Part shown: piece after piece, positions 15,919 to 26,494 of the stretch
Numbering within the stretch: position 1 is the first letter of the stretch
How the letters are laid out: each line of letters begins with the position of its first letter
Notes under the pieces: model-generated
Seen by the model: the letters and a program-made list of their open reading frames with translations, nothing else
Database searches by the model: none
What the model was told of the DNA's origin: nothing
NCBI RefSeq assembly: GCF_024623785.1
Contig: NZ_JANKBZ010000043.1
Location: 1 to 64,000, forward strand
Source: Archangium lipolyticum
Lineage (GTDB): Bacteria > Myxococcota > Myxococcia > Myxococcales > Myxococcaceae
Direction: 5' to 3'
Length of the DNA stretch: 64,000 nucleotides
Translations under genes and position numbers: made by a program

Positions 15919-17046
15919 TCAGGTCTTCGGCGGATGGCGCGGCAGGTTCAGCCAGAAGCAGGTGCCCTCCGCCTCCGTGGAGCGCACCTGCAACGATCCC
16001 CCGTGCGCCTTCACGATTTCATGCGTGATGTAGAGCCCCAGCCCCAACCCCGAGCGCGCGCCCGAGCGCGCGCCATCCCGCCCGCGCACGAACGGGTCGA
16101 AGATGTGCGGCAACCGCTCCGCGGGAATGGGTGAGCCCCAGTTGTGCACCTCCACCCGCACCCCGTCTCCCTCGTCGCGCGCCAGCACCCGCACCACGCA
16201 GTCCTCCGGCGAGTACTGCACCGCGTTGCCCACCAGGTTCGACGCGGCCTGGGCGATCCGGTCCGCGTCCCACTCGCCCCATCCGGTGCCCGACACACCC
16301 AGCTCGAAGCGCCGTTGTGGATGCGCTACCTCCAGTTCCTCCACCACCTGCCGCAGCACGTCGTGCACGTTCATCCACGTGCGCTGCAGCGGATAGCCCC
16401 CGCCCAGCCGCGTCCGGGTGAAGTCCAGGATGTCGGAGATCATCCGCGCCATCCGGTCCGCGGAGATGGAGATGCGGTTGACGGCCTTGCGCTGGGGCTC
16501 GGACAGGCCCCCGTAGCGCAGCAGCAGCGCCGCGTTGCCGGAGATGGCCTGCAGCGGATTGCGCAGGTCGTGCCCGAGGATGCCCAGGAACTGCTCGCGG
16601 AACACCGCCGTCTGCCGCGCGGCCTCCTCGCGCTTGAGCCCCTCCTCCGCCCGCTTGCGCTCGATGGCGTAGCGCAGCGCGCGCACCAGCAGCGGCCCCG
16701 TCACCTGGCCCTTCACCAGGTAGTCCTGCGCGCCCGCGTGCACCGCCTTCATCGACAGCTGCTCGTCATCCGTGCCGGTGAGCACCACCAGCGGCAGCAT
16801 GGGCGCCGCCTGCAACATCCGCTCGATGTTGGACAGCCCCTGCCCATCCGGCAGCGACAGGTCCAACAGCACCACGTCCACCCCCGGCTCGCTCACCACC
16901 GCGAGCGCCTCCGCCATGCGCGTCACGTGGCGCACCTCGAAGCGCACGGACGGCACCTCCTTCAGTTCCTCCTGCAGGAGCCGGGCGTCCCCGGGGTTGT
17001 CTTCCACCAGCAGCAGCCGCAACGGCTGTCCCTCGTTCTGGGTCAT
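15919..17046 (-). CDS. Response-regulator/histidine-kinase hybrid
   Basis: The 375-aa protein has an N-terminal receiver ([18 protein letters not shown], phospho-Asp in VVLLDLSLPDG) to about residue 125. A HisKA dimerisation helix follows with GHDLRNPLQAISGNAALLL, His about 163. A HATPase domain with N, G1 and G2 boxes (ASNLVGNAVQY, GLGLGLYITHEIVKAHGG) reaches the end. It has no membrane segment, so it is cytosolic. It is the last of three co-oriented signalling genes (17500-20091 kinase, 17054-17503 regulator, this gene), and its receiver may be fed by the upstream kinase. Confidence 0.92.
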   Translation of the reverse strand: MTQNEGQPLRLLLVEDNPGDARLLQEELKEVPSVRFEVRHVTRMAEALAVVSEPGVDVVLLDLSLPDGQGLSNIERMLQAAPMLPLVVLTGTDDEQLSMKAVHAGAQDYLVKGQVTGPLLVRALRYAIERKRAEEGLKREEAARQTAVFREQFLGILGHDLRNPLQAISGNAALLLRYGGLSEPQRKAVNRISISADRMARMISDILDFTRTRLGGGYPLQRTWMNVHDVLRQVVEELEVAHPQRRFELGVSGTGWGEWDADRIAQAASNLVGNAVQYSPEDCVVRVLARDEGDGVRVEVHNWGSPIPAERLPHIFDPFVRGRDGARSGARSGLGLGLYITHEIVKAHGGSLQVRSTEAEGTCFWLNLPRHPPKT

Positions 17047-17053
17047 GGCTGGC

Positions 17054-17503
17054 TCACTCCGCCGAGGGCAGCCGCACCACCGACAACCAGAAGTCGTCGA
17101 TGGAACGCACCACCGAGATGAACTGATCCAGGTCCACCGGCTTGGTGATGTAGCAGTTGGCGTGCAGGTCGTACGTCCGCAGGATGTCCTCCTCCGCCTT
17201 CGACGTGGTCAGCACCACCACGGGGATGCGGCGCAGGCTCGAGTCCTCCTTGATCTCCGCCAGCACCTCGCGCCCGTCCTTCTTGGGCAGGTTGAGATCC
17301 AACAGGATGAGGTCCGGCCGGGAGGCCTCGGCATGGGGACCCTCGCGGCGCAGGAAGGCCAGCGCCTCCACCCCGTCGCGCGCGACGGAGAGGCGGTTGC
17401 GCACCTTGCCCTCCTTGAGGGCCTCGATGGTCAGGCGGACGTCTCCGGGGTTGTCCTCCACCAGGAGGATTTCGATGGGCCGTCCGCGGGTGTCATCACT
17501 CAT
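17054..17503 (-). CDS. Single-domain response regulator (Rcp1-like)
   Basis: The 149-aa protein is a receiver domain alone: [18 protein letters not shown], phospho-Asp in [31 protein letters not shown] and the [13 protein letters not shown] lysine region. This subtype often pairs with bacteriophytochrome-like kinases. Its ATG at 17503 overlaps the stop of the large kinase at 17500 (ATGA), so the two are translationally coupled and are probably cognate. Confidence 0.93.
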   Translation of the reverse strand: MSDDTRGRPIEILLVEDNPGDVRLTIEALKEGKVRNRLSVARDGVEALAFLRREGPHAEASRPDLILLDLNLPKKDGREVLAEIKEDSSLRRIPVVVLTTSKAEEDILRTYDLHANCYITKPVDLDQFISVVRSIDDFWLSVVRLPSAE

Positions 17504-20091
17504 GAAGTAGCACCCTGAGGTGAGGGGGTGGGAATGGCGGGAAGGGTGAACCAGAACGTCGTTCCCTGTCCGGGCTGCGAATCCAGTCCGATGCGGCCAC
17601 CGTGCCGCTCGACGATCTTCTTGCAGATGGCGAGTCCGATACCCGTACCGGGGTACTCCTCCTTCCCGTGGAGCCGCTGGAAGATGACGAAGATGCGCTC
17701 GTAATACTGCGGCTCGATGCCGATGCCATTGTCCTCCACGGTGAAGCGCCACTCGTTGCCCTCGCGCTCGGCTTCCACCAGCACCCGGGGCGGCGTCTTC
17801 CCGCGGAACTTCAAGGCGTTGCCCACCAGGTTCTGGAAGAGTTGGATGAGCTGCGTCTCGTCCGCCATGACCATCGGCAGCTTGCCCTGGACGAGCGTGG
17901 CCTCCGACTCGTCCACCAGCGCCTTGAGGTTGGCCAGGGACTTCTCCAACGCGCGGCCGGAGTCGATGGGTTTGAACTCGTGGCCGCGGGTGCCCACGCG
18001 CGAGTAGGCCAGCAGGTCCTGGATGAGCCGCTGCATGCGGTTCACCCCGTCCACCGCGTAGGCGATGAACTCGTCCGCGTCCGAGTCCAGCTTGCCCTGG
18101 TAGCGCCGGGCCAGCAGCTGCGTGTAGCTGGCCACCATGCGCAGCGGCTCCTGCAGATCATGGGAGGCCACGTAGGCGAACTGCTGCAGCTCCTCGTTGG
18201 AGCGCGCCAGCTCCCGGGCGTGCTCCTGGAGGGCCAGCTCGGCGCGACGGCGCTCGAGGCCCTGGGCCACCGCGTCCGCCACCGTGGCCAGCGTGGCCAG
18301 CGCTTCCTCCTCGAGCGGGCTCCTGCCGAAGACGGAGAGCACGCCCACCAGCTGCCCGCTCACCAGCAACGGGGTGCCCACGAAGGACACCAGTCCCTGG
18401 GCCCGCATCCACTCGCGCGCCCGTGCACCGGGGTGTTGCAGCACGTCGTTGACCAACAGGGGCTGGCGGGTCTGCCCCACCGTTCCGGCGAACCCCTCCC
18501 CCAGCTCCAGGCGCGTGGGCTGGATGGAGGAAGGAACGGTAAGGCCCGCAGTGCCCTCCAGGACCAGGGCCCGGAACTCCCGGCTCCACCCCCAGACCTG
18601 GACCAGCGCCAGCGCCGGCAGGCTGCGCACCATCGCCCCGGCACAGTCCTGCAGCAACCGGGAAGGGGCCTCCTCGCGCGACAACACCTCGCTCACCTTG
18701 ATGCGCAGGGACTCCAGCTGGCGGGCACGCTGCTCGCTTTCCAGCCGCCGCGAGGACTCCTCGGCGTGACGCTGGGCGGTGATGTCCGTGGTGGTGCCAA
18801 TCCACTCGCGCGGGGTGCCATCGGCGTTGAAGAGGGGCACCGCGCGGCACAGGGTGACGGCGTAGCGCCCGTCCGGCAGGCGCACGCGCATCTCCACCTC
18901 ATAGGGCTGCTTGAGCGCCCGCGCCGCCTCCCACCCACGCCGCACCCGCTCCTGGTCCTCCGGGTGGATGGCGGAGAGCCAACCATGGCCCCGGTAGTCC
19001 TCGTAGGACTGCCCGGTGAAGGCACGCCAGGAAGGCGAGTCCTCCTCCACGAGCCCATCGGGCCGGCGGACCCACACGGCCTGGGCGCTGGCGGAGACGA
19101 GCGAGCGGAAGCGCTCCTCGGCGCGCAGGGCGTTGCCGTAGAGGCGGGCGTTGTCCACGGCGAGCGCGGCGCGGGAGGCCAGTTGCTCGGCGAAGACCAC
19201 GTCCGTGGGAGTGAAGCGCCGGCCGGACTCGGCGGTGACGAGCGCGAGGGCGCCGAAGGTGCGTCCCCGGGCCGTGAGGGGCACCGTCAGCGCCGAGCGC
19301 AGGCCCAGCTCGCGCGCGATGCGCAGGTGCTCCTTGTCCCGGCAGGAGGCCACCAGCAGCGAATCGGAGATGTCCGGGAGCACGGAGGAGCGGCCGGTGC
19401 GGATGACCTCGTGGAGGCCGTGGGGATCCTTGGGGTCGGGCGGATAGCGCTTGCGCAGCTCGTGGGCCCACTTCACCTTCGAGGGGTCCACGTGAGCCAC
19501 CGCGAGCAGGCGCACGACACCATCCTCGCCCTGGATGTCGATGGAGCACCAGTCGGCCAGCTGGGGCACCGCCAGGCGGGTGAGTGCCGCCAGCGTCGTC
19601 TCGTAGTCCAGCGAGGAGGCCAGCAGGGCATCGGCCTGGGTGAGGAACCGCAGCGAGTCCGTGACGCGCTTCTGCTCGTCGATGTCGGTGCAGGTGCCGA
19701 ACCACTTGACGATGCGGCCATCGGCATCGCGCACGGGTTGGGCGCGGCCGAGAAACCAGCGGTACACGCCGTCGTGACGCCGGCAGCGGTACTCCACCTC
19801 GTAGGTGTCCCCGGTGCGCAGCGAGTGCTGCCAGCGCGTCTGTGCCTCCGGCACGTCCTCCGGATGGAAGGGCAGGCGCCAACCGTCTCCCTGGGTCACA
19901 TCGAAGTTCGAGCCGGTGTAGTCGTACCAGCGCTGATTGAAGTAGTCGTGGAATCCATCCGGTCGCGCCGTCCACACGAGCTGGGGGATGGCCTCGGCGA
20001 GTTGCCGGAAGGTGGACTCCCCATCAGGGTGACTCAGGGTCTTGCTCAGCAGCGTGTGCACGTCCGGTACGCGTCGCTCGGAGGGATTCAT
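17500..20091 (-). CDS. Soluble multi-sensor histidine kinase (PAS/GAF)
   Basis: The 863-aa protein has, in order, a PAS domain (about 25-145: [20 protein letters not shown]), a GAF domain (about 150-305), a second PAS (about 310-435), and a GAF-like domain (about 440-590). A HisKA domain with [20 protein letters not shown] (His about 660) and a HATPase ([51 protein letters not shown]) follow. The kinase core is of the bacteriophytochrome type. There is no membrane segment. It is the first of the three-gene signalling operon. Confidence 0.93.
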   Translation of the reverse strand: MNPSERRVPDVHTLLSKTLSHPDGESTFRQLAEAIPQLVWTARPDGFHDYFNQRWYDYTGSNFDVTQGDGWRLPFHPEDVPEAQTRWQHSLRTGDTYEVEYRCRRHDGVYRWFLGRAQPVRDADGRIVKWFGTCTDIDEQKRVTDSLRFLTQADALLASSLDYETTLAALTRLAVPQLADWCSIDIQGEDGVVRLLAVAHVDPSKVKWAHELRKRYPPDPKDPHGLHEVIRTGRSSVLPDISDSLLVASCRDKEHLRIARELGLRSALTVPLTARGRTFGALALVTAESGRRFTPTDVVFAEQLASRAALAVDNARLYGNALRAEERFRSLVSASAQAVWVRRPDGLVEEDSPSWRAFTGQSYEDYRGHGWLSAIHPEDQERVRRGWEAARALKQPYEVEMRVRLPDGRYAVTLCRAVPLFNADGTPREWIGTTTDITAQRHAEESSRRLESEQRARQLESLRIKVSEVLSREEAPSRLLQDCAGAMVRSLPALALVQVWGWSREFRALVLEGTAGLTVPSSIQPTRLELGEGFAGTVGQTRQPLLVNDVLQHPGARAREWMRAQGLVSFVGTPLLVSGQLVGVLSVFGRSPLEEEALATLATVADAVAQGLERRRAELALQEHARELARSNEELQQFAYVASHDLQEPLRMVASYTQLLARRYQGKLDSDADEFIAYAVDGVNRMQRLIQDLLAYSRVGTRGHEFKPIDSGRALEKSLANLKALVDESEATLVQGKLPMVMADETQLIQLFQNLVGNALKFRGKTPPRVLVEAEREGNEWRFTVEDNGIGIEPQYYERIFVIFQRLHGKEEYPGTGIGLAICKKIVERHGGRIGLDSQPGQGTTFWFTLPAIPTPSPQGATS

Positions 20092-20376
20092 GAAGGGGGA
20101 CGGGGGACGTTAACAGCGCCGGAACAGTCCGGAGCCGCCCTGCCCATTCCGCTTCCAACGGCTTTCCACCAGCGGACACTCCCGAGAAGGATGTTGGCCA
20201 CTCTGAAGACGGAGGATGAAGTCCTCGCCAGGCCGCCTGGTCCGCGGAGGGAGGAACGCGTCGCACCACGAGCCATCACCCCCGCTGCTCGTGACGAACA
20301 GAAGGAGCCATGGGAGGTGGCGCGGAGCCGTCGGCGGAAGCAGACATGGAGGGAGAGCGGACGCGAGGAGGACACC

Positions 20377-20661
20377 ATGGCGCGGGCGATGTGGAACGGA
20401 GCGGTGCTCGCCGAGAGTGACACGTACGAGCTGGTGGAGGGGAACGTGTACTTTCCGAGGGAGTCGGTGAAGCGGGAGGTGCTGAAGGACAGCGGAACGC
20501 ACACGACATGTCCGTGGAAGGGAGTGGCGAGCTACTACGACGTGGTCGTGGACGGGAAGTCGAACAAGGACGCGGCCTGGTACTACCCGGAGCCGAAGGA
20601 AGCGGCTGACAGCATTCGGGGCCATATCGCGTTCTGGAAGGGAGTGCAGGTGGAGCGCTAG
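20377..20661 (+). CDS. DUF427 domain protein
   Basis: The 94-aa protein has the DUF427 pattern: AMWNGAVLAESDTYELVEGN, YFPRESV, then THTTCPWKGVASYYDVVVDG and AWYYPEPKEAADSI. This is a small beta-rich fold, function unsettled. The ATG at 20377 is preceded by GAGGAGGAC. The 285 bp between it and the divergent kinase start contain no other gene I can support. Confidence 0.9.
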   Translation: MARAMWNGAVLAESDTYELVEGNVYFPRESVKREVLKDSGTHTTCPWKGVASYYDVVVDGKSNKDAAWYYPEPKEAADSIRGHIAFWKGVQVER

Positions 20662-20690
20662 CGAACCAGAGCGAGACCGGTGCACACTGT

Positions 20691-20726
20691 CCCTCTCCCT
20701 TCGGGAGAGGGACGGGGTGAGGGTAC
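20691..20726. repeat. REP-like palindrome, copy 5
   Basis: CCCTCTCCC-ttcg-GGAGAGGG then GGGGTGAGGGTAC, between the DUF427 gene and the TonB receptor. Confidence 0.9.
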
Positions 20727-20761
20727 CCGTCACCCGAGCTCTCAACGAAGAAGGCCCGTGG

Positions 20762-22816
20762 ATGTCCTGGTTCCTCCCCTGCGCGCTGCTCTCCGCCACA
20801 CTGTCCCAGACTCCGACACCCGAGGAACCATCGCCCGGGCCCCTACCCGAGGCCACCGCTCCTCGGGAAACGACGGTGGTGGCGCCGCGGGTGCCCACGC
20901 CGCTGAGCCGAACACCGACGGCCGTGAGCGTGGTGGAGCAGGAAGACATCCAGGAGGGGCGCCCCACGCTGGGCCTGTCCGAGGCACTGGTGGGAGTACC
21001 GGGGCTGCTGACGCAGAGCCGGAACAACTACTCACAGGACCTGAGGCTCTCGATTCGAGGCTTCGGGGCACGCTCGGCGTTCGGCATCCGGGGGGTGACG
21101 GTGCTGGTGGACGGCTTCCCGGAGACGATGCCGGACGGGCAGACGAACGTGGACAGCCTGGACATGGCATCCACGGCGCGCATCGAGGTGCTGAGGGGGC
21201 TGGCCTCGTCGCTGTACGGGAACGCGGCGGGGGGAGTGGTGAGCATCACCACGGAGGAGGGCCCGGACCGGCCCTTCGTGGAGGCGCGGACGCTGCACGG
21301 GGACGCGGGCCTGTGGAAGCTGCACGCAAAGGGCGGAGGAAAGAGCGGGGACGTGCGCTGGCTGGTGAGCGCGTCGAGGCTGGAGCAGGGAGGGTGGCGG
21401 CGGCAGTCGGGGACGGAGCAGGCGCTGCTGAACGGGAAGGTGGGCTGGACGCCGGATGAGCGCTCACAGCTGACGGCGGTGCTGTCGCTGGTGGATGCAC
21501 CCGAAGCAGGGGACGCCGGAGGACTGACGCGGCAGGAGGTGGAAGGAGACCCCCGGCAGGCCTCGCCCACCAACCTGGGCGCCCGCGCGGGCGAGTCGGT
21601 GAGGCAGGGGCGGCTGGGGCTGACGTACCACCGACGGCTGGACGAGACACAGGAGTTGAACGCGAGCGGCTTCCTGGCGCTGAGGCGCTTCCAGAACGCA
21701 CTGCCCTCGGTGGTGGTGGCCTTCGACCGGACGTTCGACGGGGTGTCGGTGCGCTACGGCAACCGGGCGCCGCTGTTCGGGCTGCGCAGCCGCTTCACGG
21801 TGGGGGCGGAGCTCCAGTCCCAGTCGGACCGGCGGAAGAACTTCGACAACGTGGACGGCCGGCCCGGGAGCACGTTGCAACTGGACCAGGACGAGGACGT
21901 GACGTCCCTGGGTGTCTTCGTGCAGGAGGAGTGGGAGCCGCTCGAACGCCTGACGCTGGTGGCGGGGGCGAGGTACGACGTATCGCGCTACGCGGTGGAG
22001 GACTTCCTGAAGGAGGACGGGGACGGGACGGGGACGCGGACGTTCCAGCAGCCCACGGGGCGGCTGGGGCTCATCTGGGCACCGAGGCCGGAGGTGTCGG
22101 TGTTCGCGAACGTCTCACAGGCCTTCGAGGCGCCGACGACGACGGAGCTGGCGGTGCAGCCGGGGTCGGGCGGAGGACTGTCGAGGGACTTGAAACCGCA
22201 GCACTCGGACGGAGTGGAGCTGGGGACGCGAGGACTGCTGTGGGGCCGGCTGCGCTACGACGTGGCGCTGTTCGCGGTGTTCATCCGCGACGGGCTGGTG
22301 CGCTTCGAGGACGAGAACGCGAGGGCGTACTACCGCAACACGGGACGTTCGAGGCACGTGGGGGCGGAGGTGGCGTTGGAGACGAAGGTGACGGAGGAGC
22401 TGCGGGTGCGCGCGGCGTACAACGCGTTGCAGGCGACGTTCCGCGACTACACGTCACAGGGGAAGCAGCTGCGAGGCAAGTCCATTCCGGGCATTCCGGC
22501 GCACCAGGTGAGCGCGGAGGCGGCGTACCAGCACGCGAGCGGAGCGAGGGCGGCGGTGGAGGTGTTCAGCGCGGGAGGGCTGTACGCGGACGACGCGAAC
22601 ACGGTGCGCGAGCACACGGCCTGGGTGATGAACGTGCGGCTGGGACACCACTTCCAGATGGGCATCTTCGAGGTGAGCCCGTTCCTGGGGCTGCAGAACC
22701 TGCTGTCGGCGCGCTACAGTGACAACGTGCGGGTGAACGCGGCCCGGGGGCGCTACTTCGAGCCGGCGCCGCCGCTGACGGTGTACGCGGGAGCGGGCCT
22801 GTCGCACCGCTGGTGA
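20762..22816 (+). CDS. TonB-dependent outer-membrane receptor
   Basis: The 684-aa product has a signal sequence, a TonB-box-like ETTVVAP near residue 37, and a plug domain (SRNNYSQDLRLSIRGFGARS, then VTVLVDGFPETMPDGQTNVD and RIEVLRGLASSLYGNAAGGV). It then has a 22-strand-type barrel with repeating amphipathic strands, ending TVYAGAGLSHRW. It is of the ferric-siderophore (FecA-like) type, but the ligand cannot be named. ATG 20762 gives a proper signal peptide. No adjacent transport genes are present. Confidence 0.92.
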   Translation: MSWFLPCALLSATLSQTPTPEEPSPGPLPEATAPRETTVVAPRVPTPLSRTPTAVSVVEQEDIQEGRPTLGLSEALVGVPGLLTQSRNNYSQDLRLSIRGFGARSAFGIRGVTVLVDGFPETMPDGQTNVDSLDMASTARIEVLRGLASSLYGNAAGGVVSITTEEGPDRPFVEARTLHGDAGLWKLHAKGGGKSGDVRWLVSASRLEQGGWRRQSGTEQALLNGKVGWTPDERSQLTAVLSLVDAPEAGDAGGLTRQEVEGDPRQASPTNLGARAGESVRQGRLGLTYHRRLDETQELNASGFLALRRFQNALPSVVVAFDRTFDGVSVRYGNRAPLFGLRSRFTVGAELQSQSDRRKNFDNVDGRPGSTLQLDQDEDVTSLGVFVQEEWEPLERLTLVAGARYDVSRYAVEDFLKEDGDGTGTRTFQQPTGRLGLIWAPRPEVSVFANVSQAFEAPTTTELAVQPGSGGGLSRDLKPQHSDGVELGTRGLLWGRLRYDVALFAVFIRDGLVRFEDENARAYYRNTGRSRHVGAEVALETKVTEELRVRAAYNALQATFRDYTSQGKQLRGKSIPGIPAHQVSAEAAYQHASGARAAVEVFSAGGLYADDANTVREHTAWVMNVRLGHHFQMGIFEVSPFLGLQNLLSARYSDNVRVNAARGRYFEPAPPLTVYAGAGLSHRW

Positions 22817-22823
22817 GGGTTGC

Positions 22824-23426
22824 TCAGGCCAAGGGCATCGCGGGCACTCCACAAAGCTCGGCAATCGAGCGAACCAACTTGTCGAATGACTCGGAGCGCT
22901 CCCGGAGGAAACCGATATCGATGCGCCGCGTCTCCTGGAGCTGGTGCACGGTCGGGGAATAATCCGGGACGAGCTTCCTCATCGTGCCCTTGGCGCCACG
23001 CCCCGACACCGGCACGGCCACTCCCGCCGCCAGCAACTCCGCATCCGGCCGGCTGAGCAGGAGCCACGTCTCGTACTCATGAACAGCCATCAAGGCGACG
23101 CCAGCCCCCAGACGGCGCATGACACGTGTGGCATCCGGTCCCCATACCGCGGCGCAATCCTCGTCCTCGTCACACAGCAACAGCACGGCATTCCCAGGAC
23201 GAGGCCGCCGCTGCGCCAGCACCATGGCCTTGACTACCTCGTCCTCGCGGCACGGCCGCCGAGGCCTCGGATGGCGAGCATCCACGAGCGCGGAACGCTT
23301 CCGGCGAATGGGCTCGGGATCCACCACCCAGCCCTGGACTCCGAGGTAGGCCATCACCCGGGCACACAGGTTCGGGATGGCAGCGACCTCCCCCTCTCCT
23401 TCCACGACACAGACGAGTCGCTTCAC
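22824..23426 (-). CDS. DUF4276 family TOPRIM-like protein
   Basis: The 200-aa protein has an N-terminal VEGEGE acidic motif, a central LLLCDEDEDC and a later AVHEYETWLLL. This Glu...Asp-x-Asp order is the TOPRIM-like pattern of DUF4276. It overlaps the stop of the upstream ATPase gene by 4 bp (ATGA). In PARIS-like systems the equivalent partner (AriB, DUF4435) is the TOPRIM effector nuclease released by the ATPase. That role here is inference from fold and order. Confidence 0.85.
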   Translation of the reverse strand: MKRLVCVVEGEGEVAAIPNLCARVMAYLGVQGWVVDPEPIRRKRSALVDARHPRPRRPCREDEVVKAMVLAQRRPRPGNAVLLLCDEDEDCAAVWGPDATRVMRRLGAGVALMAVHEYETWLLLSRPDAELLAAGVAVPVSGRGAKGTMRKLVPDYSPTVHQLQETRRIDIGFLRERSESFDKLVRSIAELCGVPAMPLA

Positions 23427-24589
23427 GCCAGATCGCGCGGATCCAGCGATTCTGGCTCCTCGCCCTCGATCCGGAGCGGCTCGCTACGCGCGAGCTCCGA
23501 CAGGCTCAAGAGTCCCTCTCGGACGACCTCCCGCTGGGCCGTGGAGAGAGGCCCGATTCGCGTGGTCCCGTTCCGGTAGCCGCACACGAGGATCTCCTCG
23601 TCCTGGGCCGCGTCCAGCAGCTCTGGGCTGTGGGTCGTCACCAGGACGGAGCCCCGCTGCGAGGCGAGCTTCAGCACCTCGAAGAGCAACGCCGCGGCCC
23701 CGGGATGGATGGCGACCTCGGGTTCCTCGACGATGAGCAAGCGGGCAAGGGAATAGGGCTCTTCCCTGGAGGGGAGGGTCCGGGCCGCGACAATGATGCC
23801 CAGGGCCCGCAGAGCCCCTTCCGACATGTTGGCCGCCGCGAAACGCGCCACTCCCGAAGGCTGTCGCTGACTGAATCGCAGGAGCAGGAACCCGCCCGCC
23901 TCCTCGACGGAGATGTCCTCCAGACCGGGGATGAGCCGTCGCATGGACATGACGACGAAATCGAACGCCCTCTTGTCCTGGCTGTGGAGACGTTCCAGCA
24001 CGCTGGCGATGTTGCTCCCGTTCTCCAAGAGCATCCCCGCTTCGCCGCGAGGCTGGGGCGCGATCATCTCGTCCAGGTCCAGACGCAGCCGCTGCACGTC
24101 GATGAACTCCCTGGGAATCAACTGCCGGATGTAGAGCATGATGCTCGTCGTGGGCGGCAGGTGTGGAAACCTGAAAGGGGGCTCACCCATCACGAGCTCC
24201 CCCTGACGCGTGAAGTGGAAGAACCGCGTCCCCGCCTTGACGAGCTCGAAGGTCTCGTCCAAGAACCTCCACCTGCCGCCATCCGCTGCGGCCATCGAGA
24301 AGAATTGCTCGGAATAGCTCGAAGCAAGCTCCTCCTTGCTTTCGCTGATGCGCATCCTCACCTGGAGCGTGTCGTCTTCCCCGACGCCCCAACGCCGGAT
24401 GGACGCCAATCCACCCCGCCGCTGGATGGCGGATGCGGCATCGAAGCCCAGCTCACTGGCGAGCACGAGCGCGTCGACGAAGTTGGTCTTGCCGCTACCG
24501 TTCGGTCCCACCAGGACCGTGAAAGGCGCCAGCTCCACCTCCGCGCTCTCGATGCTCCGGTAGTTCTTCAGCGCGATCCGCAGCCACAT
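23423..24589 (-). CDS. ABC-type AAA ATPase of a PARIS-like or OLD-like system
   Basis: The 388-aa protein has Walker A VGPNGSGKTNFVDALV (about 28-43) and an ABC-type signature region AANMSEGALRALGIIVAA. Walker B is LLIVEEPEVAIHPGAA, and the H-loop is VTTHSPELLDAAQ. It is an AAA_21/AAA_15-type ATPase without an extra nuclease domain. ATG 24589 (MWLRIALKNY) is chosen because the N-terminal fold starts there. It forms a two-gene unit with DUF4276, a pairing seen in defence and abortive-infection-like systems. Confidence 0.88.
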   Translation of the reverse strand: MWLRIALKNYRSIESAEVELAPFTVLVGPNGSGKTNFVDALVLASELGFDAASAIQRRGGLASIRRWGVGEDDTLQVRMRISESKEELASSYSEQFFSMAAADGGRWRFLDETFELVKAGTRFFHFTRQGELVMGEPPFRFPHLPPTTSIMLYIRQLIPREFIDVQRLRLDLDEMIAPQPRGEAGMLLENGSNIASVLERLHSQDKRAFDFVVMSMRRLIPGLEDISVEEAGGFLLLRFSQRQPSGVARFAAANMSEGALRALGIIVAARTLPSREEPYSLARLLIVEEPEVAIHPGAAALLFEVLKLASQRGSVLVTTHSPELLDAAQDEEILVCGYRNGTTRIGPLSTAQREVVREGLLSLSELARSEPLRIEGEEPESLDPRDLA

Positions 24590-24687
24590 GCGGCGTTCAT
24601 CCCTTGTCCCACACGCCGAGTCAATCTGTCCGCTTCCTGAGCGTCCACCCTCCTGCACGCCGCGCCTCCATGGCATAACTCTTCCCC

Positions 24688-26493
24688 ATGACCGCCCCCG
24701 CCTCGAACCCGCTGCTCTCCGATCGCGACGTGGACTTCCAGCTCTACGAGGTGCTGGACACGGAATCGCTCTGCAAGCTCCCGGCCTTCGCGGACCACTC
24801 GCGCGAGACGTTCACGCTCTTCCTGGACAGCACGCGCCGCTTCGCGCGGGACGTGCTCTTCCCCACGTATCGCCTCATGGACGCCGAGCCGCCGGTGTTC
24901 CGCGATGGCCGTGTCCACGTCCACCCACTGATGCGCAAGCTGTACCCCCAACTGGTCGAGCTGGGCCTGCTGTCGGCCACGCGGCCCGCCGAGGTGGGAG
25001 GCCAGCAGCTGCCGCTCACGGTGTACTCGCTGGCCTCGGCGTACCTGATGGCGGGCAACCTGAGCGCCTACGGCTTCGTCGGCCTCACCACCGGCGCGGC
25101 GCACCTCATCGAGGCCTTCGGCAGCCCCTGGCTCAAGGACACGTTCATGTCGCGCATGTACCAGGGCGAGTGGACGGGCACGATGGCCCTCACCGAGCCC
25201 CAGGCGGGCAGCAGCCTCGCGGACGTGCGCACCCGGGCCACGCCCGCCGCGGATGGCACGTACCTCATCACCGGCTCGAAGATCTTCATCAGCGGCGGGG
25301 ACCAGGACTTCACGGAGAACGTGGTGCACCTCACGCTGGCGCGCATCGAGGGCTCGCCGCCGGGAACACGGGGCCTGTCGCTCTTCGCGGTGCCGGCGCG
25401 CCGGCCCGAGGGGGGCCGGCTGGTGGACAACGACGTGCGGGTGGCGGGAGCCATCCACAAGATTGGTTGGAAGGGCATCCCCAGCATCGCGCTCAACTAC
25501 GGCGAGGGCGGGGACTGCCGCGGGTGGATTCTGGGCGAGCCGGGCAGGGGCTTGTCCCAGATGTTCCAGATGATGAACGAGGCACGCATCATGGTGGGCC
25601 TCAACGGCGTGGCGACGGCCTCGGTGGCGTACCACGAGGCGCTGGCGTACGCGCGGAACCGTCCCCAGGGGCGCCCCTCCTGGGAGAAGGACGCGACCCG
25701 GCCGCAGCACCCCATCATCGAGCACGCGGACGTACGGCGGATGCTGCTGCGGCAGAAGGCCATCGTGGAGGGCGGCCTGTCGCTGCTGGCAACCGCCTCG
25801 TGGCAGGCGGACGTGGCGGAGCACGGGAAGACGGAGGAGGAGCGCAAGCGCGCGGGGCTGCTGTTGGATCTGCTCGTGCCGCTGGCCAAGACCTTCCCCG
25901 CGGAGAAGGGCTTCGAGGCCAACACGCTCGCGGTGCAGGTGCACGGCGGCTACGGCTACTCGACCGAGTACCTGCCGGAGGCGTGGCTGAGAGATCAGAA
26001 GCTCAACAGCATCCACGAGGGCACCACGGGCATCCAGGGTTTGGACCTGCTGGGGCGCAAGGCGATGGCGGCGGGCGGCGCGGCGATGCAGGCGTTCGCC
26101 GAGGAGGTGGAGGCCACGGTGGAGCGGGCGCGCCGGGCGGGCGTGGACCCGGCCTGGGGTGATGCGCTGAGCAAGGCCATGCAGCAGGTGGCCGAGCTGA
26201 CGATGGACCTGGGCGCCGCGGGCATGGCGGGCGAGGTGGAGCGCATGCTGCGCCACAGCGCGCACTACATGGAGCTGTTCTCCATCCTGGCGGTGGCGTG
26301 GCGATGGCTGGCGCAGGCGGCGGCGGCTCAAGAGGGCATCGCTCGCGGCGGCGGCGACCGCGGCTTCTACGAGGGCAAGCTGGCCGCGGCACAGTACTGG
26401 CTGCACACGGAGCTGCCCCGGGTGTCGACCCTGGTCTCGCTGTGCCGCTCGGGGGAGGACTCGTACACGCGGATGCAGCCCGAGTGGTTCTGA
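24688..26493 (+). CDS. Acyl-CoA dehydrogenase
   Basis: The 601-aa protein is the long AidB/FadE-like type with a C-terminal extension. It shows [20 protein letters not shown] (FAD/substrate region, about 167-186), [39 protein letters not shown] and [20 protein letters not shown] with the adjacent [17 protein letters not shown]. It catalyses the first dehydrogenation of acyl-CoA in fatty-acid breakdown. The Cys-cluster gene starts 1 bp after its stop, so the two are co-transcribed. Confidence 0.95.
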   Translation: MTAPASNPLLSDRDVDFQLYEVLDTESLCKLPAFADHSRETFTLFLDSTRRFARDVLFPTYRLMDAEPPVFRDGRVHVHPLMRKLYPQLVELGLLSATRPAEVGGQQLPLTVYSLASAYLMAGNLSAYGFVGLTTGAAHLIEAFGSPWLKDTFMSRMYQGEWTGTMALTEPQAGSSLADVRTRATPAADGTYLITGSKIFISGGDQDFTENVVHLTLARIEGSPPGTRGLSLFAVPARRPEGGRLVDNDVRVAGAIHKIGWKGIPSIALNYGEGGDCRGWILGEPGRGLSQMFQMMNEARIMVGLNGVATASVAYHEALAYARNRPQGRPSWEKDATRPQHPIIEHADVRRMLLRQKAIVEGGLSLLATASWQADVAEHGKTEEERKRAGLLLDLLVPLAKTFPAEKGFEANTLAVQVHGGYGYSTEYLPEAWLRDQKLNSIHEGTTGIQGLDLLGRKAMAAGGAAMQAFAEEVEATVERARRAGVDPAWGDALSKAMQQVAELTMDLGAAGMAGEVERMLRHSAHYMELFSILAVAWRWLAQAAAAQEGIARGGGDRGFYEGKLAAAQYWLHTELPRVSTLVSLCRSGEDSYTRMQPEWF

Positions 26494-26494
26494 C

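Noticed and set aside
17602-20661. A very long plus-strand open frame opposite the large histidine kinase
   Set aside because: It is the GC-rich shadow of the kinase. Its product is a low-complexity His/Arg/Gly/Leu mix with no domain. Only its last 95 codons (DUF427) are real.
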